Assembly: GCF_009371985.2 (NCBI RefSeq)
Contig: NZ_VIKU02000005.1
Span: 186,001-250,000 of the forward strand
Reading direction: 5' to 3'
Length of the DNA: 64,000 nt
DNA from: Pelagihabitans pacificus
GTDB lineage: Bacteria; Bacteroidota; Bacteroidia; Flavobacteriales; Flavobacteriaceae
Both the position numbers and the translations under genes were made by a program. Positions 53,707 through 62,777 of this stretch are shown one piece after another; positions within the stretch are counted from its first letter, which is position 1; each line of letters starts with the position of its first letter. The notes below the pieces were generated by a model, which did not search any database, was not told the origin of the DNA, and saw nothing but the letters and a program-made list of their open reading frames with translations.

Positions 53707-53820
53707 AACTGCTTTAGCATTTTTTAATGTCGATTTTAATTCGACAGCTGTCTTTTATGAGACAGGTTCTGAAACTTATTCAGAACTTAGAGGTTGCAAT
53801 CAGTCAAATCCTTCCTCCTT
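53707..53820 (-). promoter_or_regulatory. SAM-II-like pseudoknot with long insert upstream of metK
   Basis: On the minus strand, P1 is GGAGG (53818-53814) with CCTCT (53793-53789). The loop core GATTTGACTGATTGCA (53810-53795) closely matches the SAM-II core (known form TGATTTAACCGTATTGCA). A 3' element GCTAAA (53718-53713) is followed by CAGTT (53711-53707), which pairs with GACTG (53805-53801) as the SAM-II pseudoknot does. Between them lie three hairpins: GTTCTGAA/TTCAGAAC (53786-53766), CTGTC/GACAG, and TGTCGA/TCGACA. The element ends 73 nt before the metK ATG. The assignment is by eye. Confidence 0.6.
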
Positions 53821-53831
53821 TGTTATCCGGG

Positions 53832-53839
53832 CAAAAATA
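53832..53839 (-). promoter_or_regulatory. -7 box upstream of the metK leader element
   Basis: TATTTTTG (minus, 53839-53832) is a perfect TAnnTTTG box a few nt before the P1 arm of the SAM-II-like element, so the RNA would begin almost at the aptamer. No TTG -33 element is evident at the usual spacing. The rest of the gap, 53840-54179, shows nothing I can support as a gene. Confidence 0.45.
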
Positions 53840-54179
53840 AGAAAATACTTTTGTCTTGAAAGCTATTCTTTTGAGAATTGTTCAAACTACCATAAATTTC
53901 GATATAATACCGGAATATCAAAACTTGCCCCTGTAAGGGGATTGTCCTATATTTCTGAATGGAATCGGTCTATGCCCTATTGGGATTTGTCCTGTACCCT
54001 TTCAAATTTAGGTGACACTTTCAACGTCATTTTAGGCCCTGGCGTACCACTGTTCTAAAACTTTTGCCATAAGCTATTTTCAAGGTATTTGGGCGTATAT
54101 TTTTTCCCAAACTGGATATACTTCGTATATTGTGTGCCATCTCTTTAAGCAGATAACCAACCCTTAAAATAACGCGATA

Positions 54180-54794
54180 ATGCACATTGCAGTTGCAGGA
54201 AACATAGGTGCCGGCAAGACTACCTTGACAAAATTATTGGCCAAACATTACAAATGGGAAGCCCATTTCGAGGAAGTAGTCGACAACCCCTATCTAGATG
54301 ATTTTTACACACAAATGGAGCGTTGGAGCTTTAACCTGCAAATCTACTTTCTGAACCACCGGTACCGCCAGATTTTGAAAATTAGGGAAAGTGGTAAAAA
54401 CGTTATCCAGGACCGTACTATTTATGAGGATGCTTTTATCTTTGCCCCGAACCTTCATGCCATGGGGCTCATGACCAATAGGGACTTTACCAACTACAAA
54501 AGCCTGTTCGAATTGATGGAAAGCTTGGTACAACCGCCGGACCTATTGATCTATCTCCAAAGCTCCATACCCAATCTCGTCAATCAGATTCATAAACGGG
54601 GCAGGGAATATGAAAATTCGATTTCCATTGATTACCTCAGCCGTTTGAACGAACGTTACGAAGCCTGGGTACATACCTATGAAAAAGGGAATCTTTTGAT
54701 CATCAACGTCGACAATCTAAACTTTGTCGACAACCCCGAAGACTTAGGAACGGTAATCAACAAGATCGATGCGGAAATCAACGGCCTATTTTAA
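54180..54794 (+). CDS. Deoxynucleoside kinase
   Basis: This 204-aa protein of the deoxyribonucleoside kinase family phosphorylates deoxynucleosides for salvage. The P-loop GNIGAGKTT is at ~7-15. The EEVVDNPYLDDFY motif (~35-47) carries the substrate-binding Glu. The ERS-like region reads QDRTIYEDAFIFA (~82-94), with the catalytic Asp-Arg, and RGREYENSISIDYL is the lid with Arg. The substrate preference (dA/dG versus others) is not readable. It stands alone and diverges from metK. Confidence 0.88.
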   Translation: MHIAVAGNIGAGKTTLTKLLAKHYKWEAHFEEVVDNPYLDDFYTQMERWSFNLQIYFLNHRYRQILKIRESGKNVIQDRTIYEDAFIFAPNLHAMGLMTNRDFTNYKSLFELMESLVQPPDLLIYLQSSIPNLVNQIHKRGREYENSISIDYLSRLNERYEAWVHTYEKGNLLIINVDNLNFVDNPEDLGTVINKIDAEINGLF

Positions 54795-54852
54795 CCGATA
54801 GCAGGTCTCATCGCACAAGACCTATCGCAGAAAACATGCGCTTGCCAACATG

Positions 54853-55851
54853 TTAAATTAGACCCAGTTGTTTCGCGTGAATACCGGCTTGGCCGCTGTC
54901 TTCCACAAAGGAAACAGGCGTATGGTATTCTTTGAATAACATCCTGATCCTTCTCATACGTTTCCGGTGGCCGACATCACGTAGATAAATGGCAATAATT
55001 CTATTCGGATACCGTTCGTTAATGGCCTTGTAGATATCCGCATCGTGTTCCCCGCTATCGCCAATAAGGACAAAACGGAGTTTTGGATAGGTATTGAGAA
55101 TATTCTCTATTTCATGTGTTTTATGGGGCTTTTCCGTTTTACGATTGCCTAGGGTGGCCGCCATACTTCGTAAGAGGATCGGGCCCTTTGGAAAACGGTT
55201 CTTGTTTAAGAAAAACTCCAAGTAACGATAAAGGTTCCATGGACTATTACTTACATAAAAAATGGGATTGGCTTTGTCGCCCGATTTTCCCCGATGCAGT
55301 TGATGGTAGAATTCGGCGGCACCTTCCAGAGGTATTCGAATGGAAGCGTTTTTGAAAAAGGTATTATATAGGGCTTTCCATTTCAGGAAAGAGGCCACTC
55401 CAGTATGGAGAATGGTATCGTCAATATCACTAATGACGCCAAAATCCGCTGTTGACGAGGGAATCAACATTTCCCCTGGGAAACGATTTCCTTTTTTGAT
55501 TTTTCTTCCTAAAAAGGGATTCGAGTAAGATAATTCATAAGAGAGCCATCCTTCACTATTGGTAAGTTCGCCCAGACCCGAGAGGGACTCGTCAAGCAAA
55601 TAATATCCATGCTTGTCGGTAAAGGTATCAACCGATTTCCCATTCGGAAGTAAGACGTCCAAAGGAGCGTGTTTGATCTCATCGGTTTCGAAGCGTCTAT
55701 AGGTATTCCGTAGAATCCCGTACCAGCCTTTTTCGGCCAAATCGATTTCCTCGTCCTCTAGGGCCCTACCTCTTAAATAAAGGTGTTCGTCGGTACCATA
55801 GGTCTGGAAGGCGATAATTTGTAACTCGTCTTTCTTGCCGAAAATTCGCAT
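54853..55851 (-). CDS. APP1-type (DUF2183) phosphatidate phosphatase-like protein
   Basis: This 332-aa protein has an N-terminal strand-rich domain (~1-125). An APP1 catalytic domain (~130-310) follows with the HAD-type DxDxT motif GVISDIDDTILHTGV (~137-151), YVSNSPWNLYRYLEFFL, and FVLIGDSGEHDADIY (~258-272). Yeast App1 is a phosphatidate phosphatase, and bacterial members are uncharacterised. There is no signal peptide. Confidence 0.82.
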   Translation of the reverse strand: MRIFGKKDELQIIAFQTYGTDEHLYLRGRALEDEEIDLAEKGWYGILRNTYRRFETDEIKHAPLDVLLPNGKSVDTFTDKHGYYLLDESLSGLGELTNSEGWLSYELSYSNPFLGRKIKKGNRFPGEMLIPSSTADFGVISDIDDTILHTGVASFLKWKALYNTFFKNASIRIPLEGAAEFYHQLHRGKSGDKANPIFYVSNSPWNLYRYLEFFLNKNRFPKGPILLRSMAATLGNRKTEKPHKTHEIENILNTYPKLRFVLIGDSGEHDADIYKAINERYPNRIIAIYLRDVGHRKRMRRIRMLFKEYHTPVSFVEDSGQAGIHAKQLGLI

Positions 55852-55891
55852 GGCTTAAAGATAGGGGTAAATGAATTGATGGCTTTCAAAT

Positions 55892-56065
55892 TTAAATTAA
55901 AACGAACACCGCTAGTACTATCATTGCCAGTAAAATATACGTTGTTTTGAGTATCCTTTCCGGATAAATATGTCCTATCTCCCTACGGTTCGAACCACCG
56001 TTCAATTGGCAGCGTCCAACATGATTCCAATTTTTCCCATTCCCTCGATCAAAAGCCGACTTCAC
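55892..56065 (-). CDS. Candidate 57-aa single-pass membrane peptide
   Basis: An open frame runs from GTG (56065-56063) to TAA (55894-55892). It is preceded in frame by a stop codon and has no ATG start. The first 38 residues are polar and end NRREIGHIYPERILKT. The last ~16 are strongly hydrophobic (YILLAMIVLAVFVLI) and end at the stop, as in tail-anchored peptides. I do not recognise a family. It fills most of a 357-nt gap, and nothing else coding is visible there. It may be real, a remnant, or chance. Confidence 0.4.
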   Translation of the reverse strand: MKSAFDRGNGKNWNHVGRCQLNGGSNRREIGHIYPERILKTTYILLAMIVLAVFVLI

Positions 56066-56208
56066 TCATTGGCCCTAGTAATCCAGCTCCTGATCGCCTA
56101 GGTTTGAAGTGTACCAACCTATTGGCCTACCATCGATCCGGATAGATGGTCGACTTTTTAAATCAGTATAAAACCAGCTTGTAGATAACAGGCACAAAAC
56201 TTAGGGAA

Positions 56209-56913
56209 ATGGAACTAAAAAAGAACAAGAAAGCGGACCTGAACAGAAATCGGGGTCTTTATTTTATCACTGGTCTGGTGTTGGTTATGGCTTTGTCATA
56301 CATCGCCTTGGAGTGGAAGACCTATGATGACCCCACGAAATTTGACACCGGACTACACATTCAGGACGAGTTGACCGAACCCGTCCCCATAATTTTGCCG
56401 AATACCCCACCCCCACCTCCACCCCCTATCGCTCCAACGGTAATAGAGGTGACACCCGACGATGACCCAGTGGAGGAAACTGTCATAGAAAGTAGCGAAC
56501 CAGACCCCAAAGAAGAAATTTTGGATGTGCGCGAGATAAAAACGGAGGAAGTAGAGGAGGATGTGCCCGTTTCATTTATCGTAGTGGAAGATGTGCCTAT
56601 TTTCCCGGGTTGTGAAGAAGCCACTGACAAAAGAGGTTGCTTCCAAACAATGATGAAAAAGCATATTGAGAAACATTTTAGGTATCCGGAAATTGAAAGG
56701 GAAATGGGAATCCAGGGCAAAGTATCGGTGCTATTTGAAATACAAAAAGATGGAAGCATCGGGAATGTTCGGATGCGTGGTCCTAATGAAAACTTGGAAA
56801 ACGAGGCTGCGCGTATTATTTATAAACTACCAAAAATGACTCCCGGAAAGCAACGGGGGACCCCTGTTCGTGTGCCTTTTGCACAACCCATTGTCTTCCG
56901 ATTACAAAATTAA
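56209..56913 (+). CDS. TonB-family energy transducer
   Basis: This 234-aa protein has a short cytoplasmic tail (1-16), one membrane helix (~17-36, LYFITGLVLVMALSYIALEW), a Pro/Glu-rich periplasmic linker (~60-110, including an eight-Pro tract) and a C-terminal TonB domain (~150-234: KHIEKHFRYPEIEREMGIQGKVSVLFEIQKDGSI...VPFAQPIVFRL). It would couple the proton motive force to outer-membrane receptors. There is no ExbB or ExbD beside it. Two Cys (GCEEATDKRGC) before the domain may form a disulfide, as in many Bacteroidota TonB proteins. Confidence 0.88.
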   Translation: MELKKNKKADLNRNRGLYFITGLVLVMALSYIALEWKTYDDPTKFDTGLHIQDELTEPVPIILPNTPPPPPPPIAPTVIEVTPDDDPVEETVIESSEPDPKEEILDVREIKTEEVEEDVPVSFIVVEDVPIFPGCEEATDKRGCFQTMMKKHIEKHFRYPEIEREMGIQGKVSVLFEIQKDGSIGNVRMRGPNENLENEAARIIYKLPKMTPGKQRGTPVRVPFAQPIVFRLQN

Positions 56914-56936
56914 TCAGCAGCTTTTTCTAGACAGCA

Positions 56937-56973
56937 AAAAAAGGATGCAACCTTGACCGTTGCATCCTTTTTT
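56937..56973. terminator. Bidirectional terminator between the TonB gene and hppA
   Basis: Perfect 15-bp arms AAAAAAGGATGCAAC (56937-56951) and GTTGCATCCTTTTTT (56959-56973) enclose a 7-nt loop. The A/T tails make it an intrinsic terminator in both directions for these convergent genes. Confidence 0.88.
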
Positions 56974-56994
56974 AGTGGGTAGTATCTCAAAAAC

Positions 56995-59388
56995 TTATTT
57001 CCGGATGTCTCCCTTTTCGATGGTAACTTCCGTCTCTGTTCCTTTTGTATTTACAGTAGCAGTTTCGAATTCCTCGATTTGCTTTTTTACTTCGGCCTTT
57101 GTTCCTGTAAAGGTTTTTTCTTCGGTTACTTTTTCCCCGTTTACAACACTGGTATATGCGATGGTAGCTTCCGCCAAGTCAGAACTTGTGGTATCCATGG
57201 TCACGGTGATCGTTTTTTCCTCCTGATGGATGTCACCGGCCATACCGGTTACGCTCAAAGCGATACTCGGTGCGATAACCAGGGCTACGACCGACATGAG
57301 TTTCAACAAGATGTTCAGGGAAGGGCCCGAGGTATCTTTAAAGGGATCACCGACCGTATCACCAACAACGGCTGCTTTATGCGCATCGGTTCCTTTTCTA
57401 CCTTGCTCCTCGATCATCTTCTTCGCATTGTCCCAGGCACCACCGGCGTTGGACTGGAAAATCGCCATCAATACACCACAGGTGGTCACCCCTGCCAACA
57501 ATCCACCAAGCATTTCGGCCCCCCCAATGAAACCGACCGCAACGGGAACAGCAATGGCCAATAGACCCGGAAGTACCATTTCCTTTATCGAGGCAGTGGT
57601 GGAAATCGCCACACACTTATCGTATTCGGCAACGCCATCGGCTGCATCAAAGGTAGCGCGTTGAGCAGGAGTTGCCTTGGACATGTCGGAATCAAGGTCA
57701 CGCATGACCTCCAAAGCCGCTTTCAATTGTGGGATATCCCTAAACTGTCGCCGTACCTCCTCGATCATGGCCATAGCAGCGCGACCAACGGCGTTCATCG
57801 ACAGTGCCGAAAATACAAAGGGGAGCATTCCCCCGACCAACAGACCTGCCATCACCGTGGGTTTGGAAACATCGATTGCGGTAACATTGGCGGTTTGCAT
57901 AAAGGCAGCGAACAATGCCAAAGCGGTCAAGGCCGCAGAAGCGATCGCGAATCCTTTTCCAATGGCGGCCGTTGTGTTCCCGACCGCATCCAATTTATCG
58001 GTACGCTCACGAACCTCACTTGGCAATTCGGCCATTTCGGCGATGCCCCCCGCGTTATCGGAAATGGGTCCGTAGGCATCTACGGCCAACTGGATGCCAG
58101 TATTGGCCAACATCCCTACCGCCGCAATCGCAATTCCATATAAGCCTGCAAAATGATGGGATACCAGAATCGCAATGGCAATTAAAATAATAGGAATCAT
58201 AGTCGACATCATTCCGACACCGAGACCTGCAATGATATTGGTTGCCGCTCCCGTTTCGGATTGCCGAACAATCGCCGTTACGGGTTTTGTGCCTGTCCCT
58301 GTATAATATTCGGTAACCTTACCAACCGCCAATCCGGCGACAAGTCCTGCAAGTACCGCAAAGAAAACACCGATTGCGCTATACTCGGTACCGCCAAACA
58401 TCCAGCTTTCCGGCAGCATGGTGGTGATAATGAAGTATGAAGCTACCAACATAAGCGCAGCCGATCCGAATTCCCCTATATTAAGGGCAGTCTGTGGATT
58501 ACCACCGTCCTTTACCTTTACAAAGAAGGTTCCGATAATCGACATGATAATTCCGATAGCAGCCAGCACCAAGGGAAGATACACCGCTCCAAGCCCATCA
58601 AAAGCTCCTGTAAAAGCGGGAATTTGGGTAAAAGCGGCACCCAATACCATGGTACCAATGATAGAACCTACATAGGATTCAAAAAGGTCGGCCCCCATTC
58701 CGGCCACATCCCCAACGTTATCCCCCACGTTATCCGCAATAGTCGCCGGGTTCAACGGGTGATCTTCAGGAATACCGGCTTCCACTTTCCCAACCAAGTC
58801 GGCACCGACGTCGGCAGCTTTGGTATAGATACCTCCACCAACACGGGCAAACAGCGCAATAGAGGAAGCCCCCAAGGAAAATCCCGACAATACGTTCAAC
58901 ACTTCACCGATTTCCCATCCTTGACCACTGTATAGCATAAATAATCCGCTTAGGCCCAAAACCCCGAGTCCGACCACTCCGAGTCCCATTACGGCACCTC
59001 CCGCAAAAGCAACTTCCAAGGCTTTTCCCAAGGAAGTCCTAGCGGCTTGGGTAGTACGAACGTTCGCCTTTGTGGCGACGCGCATACCGATAAATCCGGC
59101 CAATGCGGAACAAATCGCGCCAACGATAAACGATACCGACACCATTCCGTTGGAACCTTCCTCGTTACTTCCCTTGAAGAATAATAGAATGGCTACCGCC
59201 ACCACAAAAATGGACAATATCTTGTACTCGGATTTGAGGAACGACATGGCACCGTCGGCGATATTTTTCGCGATTCGGGCCATTTTGGCGTCACCGACTT
59301 CTTGCTTGGCAACCCATGCATTTTTAATGCCTACAAAGACCAGGGCTAGAATTCCAAATGCTGGTAAAAACTGAACAATATACTCCAT
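56995..59388 (-). CDS. hppA: Membrane-bound ion-pumping pyrophosphatase
   Basis: This 797-aa polytopic enzyme couples PPi hydrolysis to cation export. Catalytic motifs are [38 protein letters not shown] (DVGADLVGK at ~197-205) and [17 protein letters not shown]. The segment [20 protein letters not shown] has Ala where K+-independent H+-pumps carry Lys, so it belongs to the K+-dependent group, most of which pump Na+. After the last helix there is an ~80-residue Thr/Glu/Lys-rich extension ([15 protein letters not shown]...[11 protein letters not shown]) not found in typical family members. Confidence 0.93.
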   Translation of the reverse strand: MEYIVQFLPAFGILALVFVGIKNAWVAKQEVGDAKMARIAKNIADGAMSFLKSEYKILSIFVVAVAILLFFKGSNEEGSNGMVSVSFIVGAICSALAGFIGMRVATKANVRTTQAARTSLGKALEVAFAGGAVMGLGVVGLGVLGLSGLFMLYSGQGWEIGEVLNVLSGFSLGASSIALFARVGGGIYTKAADVGADLVGKVEAGIPEDHPLNPATIADNVGDNVGDVAGMGADLFESYVGSIIGTMVLGAAFTQIPAFTGAFDGLGAVYLPLVLAAIGIIMSIIGTFFVKVKDGGNPQTALNIGEFGSAALMLVASYFIITTMLPESWMFGGTEYSAIGVFFAVLAGLVAGLAVGKVTEYYTGTGTKPVTAIVRQSETGAATNIIAGLGVGMMSTMIPIILIAIAILVSHHFAGLYGIAIAAVGMLANTGIQLAVDAYGPISDNAGGIAEMAELPSEVRERTDKLDAVGNTTAAIGKGFAIASAALTALALFAAFMQTANVTAIDVSKPTVMAGLLVGGMLPFVFSALSMNAVGRAAMAMIEEVRRQFRDIPQLKAALEVMRDLDSDMSKATPAQRATFDAADGVAEYDKCVAISTTASIKEMVLPGLLAIAVPVAVGFIGGAEMLGGLLAGVTTCGVLMAIFQSNAGGAWDNAKKMIEEQGRKGTDAHKAAVVGDTVGDPFKDTSGPSLNILLKLMSVVALVIAPSIALSVTGMAGDIHQEEKTITVTMDTTSSDLAEATIAYTSVVNGEKVTEEKTFTGTKAEVKKQIEEFETATVNTKGTETEVTIEKGDIRK

Positions 59389-59499
59389 GTTGTTTAAGTT
59401 GTTTTAAGTTTTTTTTAACGGCTGCTAAAGTAAGAAAAACGAACAGAATAAAAAAAGCCGTTTTTTCAGGTGAAATGACTCTTAAAAACAACCTCTTTT

Positions 59500-60027
59500 T
59501 TAGATGGTAAAAGAGCGTTTCTTTTTGTGTTCACTTTCTTCGTAGCGCTGTACACAATTATGATAGATTTCAATTGCTTCTTTCGCATCTCCCCAGCCTC
59601 CGACGTCTACCTTCTTCTTTTCCAAATCTTTATAGACCTGAAAAAAATGTTCGATTTCCTTCAATCGATGTGGGTTGATATCGCTGATATCGTTTCTCTT
59701 ATTCCATATCGGGTCGGAGACCGGCACACAGATGAGCTTTTCATCAGGGCCCTTTTCATCGGCCATATGAAAGACCCCGATGGGTTTCACCTCCATCACG
59801 ACCATGGGATAGGTAGGTTCGGTGCCCAGAACGAGCACATCAAGCGGGTCGTGATCCAAGGCCAAGGTCTCGGGTACGAATCCGTAATCTCCAGGATACA
59901 TCATCGACGAAAATAGCGTTCTGTCGAACCTTATTTTATGCAAGGTAAAATCGTATTCGTACTTATTTCGGCTTCCTTTCGGGATTTCGATCAATACATC
60001 AAAAACTACTTGCTTCTTTTTACTCAT
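59500..60027 (-). CDS. ppa: Soluble inorganic pyrophosphatase
   Basis: This 175-aa family I PPase hydrolyses PPi to phosphate. EIPKGSRNKYEYD at ~14-26, YPGDYGFVPETLALDHDPLDVLVL (~45-68, with DHDPLD metal ligands) and the later DISDINPHRLKEIEHFF are diagnostic. It lies 111 nt upstream of the membrane pyrophosphatase on the same strand, so both PPi-consuming enzymes may be coexpressed. Confidence 0.95.
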   Translation of the reverse strand: MSKKKQVVFDVLIEIPKGSRNKYEYDFTLHKIRFDRTLFSSMMYPGDYGFVPETLALDHDPLDVLVLGTEPTYPMVVMEVKPIGVFHMADEKGPDEKLICVPVSDPIWNKRNDISDINPHRLKEIEHFFQVYKDLEKKKVDVGGWGDAKEAIEIYHNCVQRYEESEHKKKRSFTI

Positions 60028-60136
60028 TTCGGAATCTTTTATTAGTCTTTTTGTGTATGCAACGAAACGAATTTAAAACATCGAAATTGCCTTTTGTCCA
60101 AGGTTAATTTTTCAACCGTGTTTTGTTAATAGTGTA

Positions 60137-60158
60137 GGGGGAAATAAGCATTTTCCCC
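60137..60158 (-). terminator. Weak hairpin after the DUF5686 gene
   Basis: GGGGAAA-ATGCTTA-TTTCCCC forms on the minus strand in the gap between the DUF5686 gene (ending at 60181) and ppa. There is no clear T-run, so it may be a terminator or part of the ppa promoter region. Confidence 0.3.
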
Positions 60159-60180
60159 TTCGCGGAAATGAAATTGGTTT

Positions 60181-62673
60181 TTAGAAGCTGAACCCAAACG
60201 TACCCGTTACTGCAAACGGTCGTGCATTCGGACGATCCAAATAGTTGCCCCTAAAGTTAAAATCGATCCGGAATATTTTGAAAATATTACCGATTCCGAC
60301 CGAATATTCGTAATAGATCCGCTCGTCAGGGGAGATCAACGGAATATTGGTCGGGGCGTTCAATGCAATGTTACTATCTGACAATTCTCCCCAAACCCCG
60401 CGTAGACCAACTATTTCCCTTAGATTAAGCTTTCTCAGTAATGGAATTCGTGAGAAAAGTCTTCCGTTGAAGTTGTGCTCCAGGTGGACCGCCGCATAGG
60501 TGTCGGAAACGAATTCATAGAAATCCATATTCGCAAAGGTACCATAAGTGGTGAAGAGCGTCTGGTTCCCCGGAATGACATTCAACAGGCTCAACGGTAC
60601 ATCACCGAAGGTTTTGCCTAGTTCAATGGTGCTGTACAAACGTCCGAAACCGCCTATCTGCCACGGCTGGCTATAGGAAAACTGTAGTTTATTGTAATTG
60701 AAATCACTTCCCCACGGGCCCTCGATACCTCTTGTATAATTTAATAATATTGTACTGTAGGTGTCGTTGATATCCCGCCGTTCCACTCCGTATCCGATGG
60801 TTCTTTTTCCAGGGGTGTAAATGACCACGGTACTTACATCGAGCTGTTTTGTTTCGGAAGCGACAGTGTCGGTATCGGGATCGATATAATCTAAACTAAA
60901 GTCCTCCGGGAGCGCGGAGCGCAGTGTTCGAAAGGTAGAACCCAATCGAAAACGGACATTGGTAATCGGTTCGATCTCCAAACCAAAGGCGCTCAAATTA
61001 ATATTGGTAAGCCTGTTGTTGGCCCCTACGGTCAGTACTGCCGAAGATGCGATACTTCTCCCCAACACATCGTTGGTCGCCGTAAGGCTAACCCCCAACT
61101 GCTCGATATCCCTGCGGTGGCCCCCGGAGACGATCAAGCGACTTTGTTTGTCCAACAAAAACTTACCCGAAATACCGTGTTTGAATTTTTTATCGCTGAA
61201 CCCGTAAGCCATATAACCTTCCAAACGCCATGGATCGTTTTCCCCAAAATAGGTACGGGCTCCCAAACGGATTCTGGGGCCTTCGGCATCATTGAAGCCA
61301 AAAACATCGTACACGCTGCCGATATCCATATTCCATTTATCGATTTCCACATATCCGGAAGCCAAAATACTGACCAAGTTGTAGTACGATTTAAACTTGG
61401 GAACCGTTTTGAGCGTATCGAGCAATTGGTAAATGCCCTTTTCATCCTTATTTAATTCTTCAAGCCGATTTCGGGCCCAAAAAACGCTATCTTGGTTCAT
61501 CACCGATGGATCGAACGGATTTCGGTCTTTTCGATAGAATTCCTTCGGTTTTTCCTCGTCAAAAACATAATTGTTGTAAACCGTTGTGCGCTTTCCGTAA
61601 ACACCCCTGGATTTTTCCTTTTTCTGAAAACTAAAGTCACTTAGCATGTAATCGCGCTTCAATAGAAATACGGAATCGTTTACCACATCGAACTCCTGCT
61701 CGATATAAATTTCCTTCACCCAATTGATATTGGCACTTTTGGTGACCTCCAAATTGATATTCTTGATAGCGAAGGTAGAGTCGTTGACCCAAAAATCGCC
61801 CTTGAAGGTCAGTTCGTTTTTTCGGCGTGGATAGTAGACTATATTATAGCACCATTTATTATCGATATAGGCACTATCGCGCAACGCGTAGTTATAGGTA
61901 TCGATGCCGGTACGCGATAACGGACTCGTAAAACTCTTGTCAAAAAATTTAAGGTAGTTGTTGTAGATATCGTAGTCCTGATACAGGTCGTCGACAAAGG
62001 CGATAATTGCCTGATTATTGTCGAAACCTGAATTCTTGTTCCCAAGGATTTGTTCCTTTTCCTCGTTGAGGATATTATCGCCATGCACCTTACTAAAGGT
62101 TTCATTGAGGAAAATAGGAAGATACGTTTTACCCGTAATGCGCGAAGTATCCAAATCTTGAAACACGAACTCGAGTCCCTTAAAAATCTTGCGCTGCATC
62201 AAGGCACTGTCGATGGTGTTCAGATCGAACTCGACCTTTTCATACTTATCATAAGCGTATTGTTTGAACTTCCGAATGCCGTTCTGTCTTTTTTTCGCCC
62301 AGATTTTCTTCAAAATCTCTACCGCAGGATTGTTCTTCTTCGACTGTTTTCCGGATATGACCACTACCTCTTTCAACTGCTGGGTCGATTCCTTGAGTAC
62401 CACCTTCATATTATAGGTAACCCTTGAGGTCAAAGGAATTTCCAAATCTTCGTACCCTATGAAAGAAATGAGAAGGGCGTCATGGGTTTTATCCGATTCC
62501 ATATAAAAACGGCCATCGTCGTTCGTAATGGTACCCTCGAAGGAATTTTTGAAGATCACATTGGCGAAGGCAACCGGGTTGTCGAACTCATCGACCACCA
62601 TACCCCCCACCTTGGTCTGTGCGCTGATACTGACGGTAAATAGAAGGATAAGTGGTAAAAGAAGGTTTTTCAT
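60181..62673 (-). CDS. DUF5686/carboxypeptidase-regulatory-like outer-membrane protein
   Basis: This 830-aa protein starts at ATG 62673 (MKNLLLPLILLFTVSISAQ). ATG 62682 is equally possible, but the still longer frame begins inside a terminator. A CarboxypepD_reg-like domain (~20-100: GMVVDEFDNPVAFANVIFKN, LISFIGYEDLEIPL) is followed by the DUF5686 region with NNPAVEILKKIWAKKRQNGIRKFKQYAYDKYEKVEFDL. A long C-terminal barrel (~420-830) ends GTFGFSF. It is an outer-membrane protein found across Bacteroidota. The substrate and role are unknown. Confidence 0.85.
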   Translation of the reverse strand: MKNLLLPLILLFTVSISAQTKVGGMVVDEFDNPVAFANVIFKNSFEGTITNDDGRFYMESDKTHDALLISFIGYEDLEIPLTSRVTYNMKVVLKESTQQLKEVVVISGKQSKKNNPAVEILKKIWAKKRQNGIRKFKQYAYDKYEKVEFDLNTIDSALMQRKIFKGLEFVFQDLDTSRITGKTYLPIFLNETFSKVHGDNILNEEKEQILGNKNSGFDNNQAIIAFVDDLYQDYDIYNNYLKFFDKSFTSPLSRTGIDTYNYALRDSAYIDNKWCYNIVYYPRRKNELTFKGDFWVNDSTFAIKNINLEVTKSANINWVKEIYIEQEFDVVNDSVFLLKRDYMLSDFSFQKKEKSRGVYGKRTTVYNNYVFDEEKPKEFYRKDRNPFDPSVMNQDSVFWARNRLEELNKDEKGIYQLLDTLKTVPKFKSYYNLVSILASGYVEIDKWNMDIGSVYDVFGFNDAEGPRIRLGARTYFGENDPWRLEGYMAYGFSDKKFKHGISGKFLLDKQSRLIVSGGHRRDIEQLGVSLTATNDVLGRSIASSAVLTVGANNRLTNINLSAFGLEIEPITNVRFRLGSTFRTLRSALPEDFSLDYIDPDTDTVASETKQLDVSTVVIYTPGKRTIGYGVERRDINDTYSTILLNYTRGIEGPWGSDFNYNKLQFSYSQPWQIGGFGRLYSTIELGKTFGDVPLSLLNVIPGNQTLFTTYGTFANMDFYEFVSDTYAAVHLEHNFNGRLFSRIPLLRKLNLREIVGLRGVWGELSDSNIALNAPTNIPLISPDERIYYEYSVGIGNIFKIFRIDFNFRGNYLDRPNARPFAVTGTFGFSF

Positions 62674-62716
62674 GTAGTTCATTCGGTTCCTGGCACTTCC
62701 AATCAAAGAATGTACC

Positions 62717-62750
62717 AAAAAAAAACTTCGCCTACTGTGGGTCGGCGAAG
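62717..62750 (-). terminator. Intrinsic terminator after the PDH E1 beta gene
   Basis: On the minus strand, CTTCGCC (62750-62744) pairs with GGCGAAG (62732-62726), followed by nine Ts (62725-62717). It lies about 28 nt past the stop of the E1 beta gene and 35-44 nt before the DUF5686 start, so the two genes are separate units. Confidence 0.88.
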
Positions 62751-62777
62751 CAAATGTACCTTACAAAAAGGTTTATT

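Noticed and set aside
53743-53786. Hairpins near metK as a possible insertion-sequence remnant
   Set aside because: They are better explained as the insert of the SAM-II-like leader. No transposase fragment or target duplication is visible.
53687-54058. 123-codon plus-strand frame between metK and the deoxynucleoside kinase gene
   Set aside because: No recognisable domain or signal peptide, odd composition, and it lies opposite the -7 box and SAM-II-like leader of metK. Probably a chance frame.
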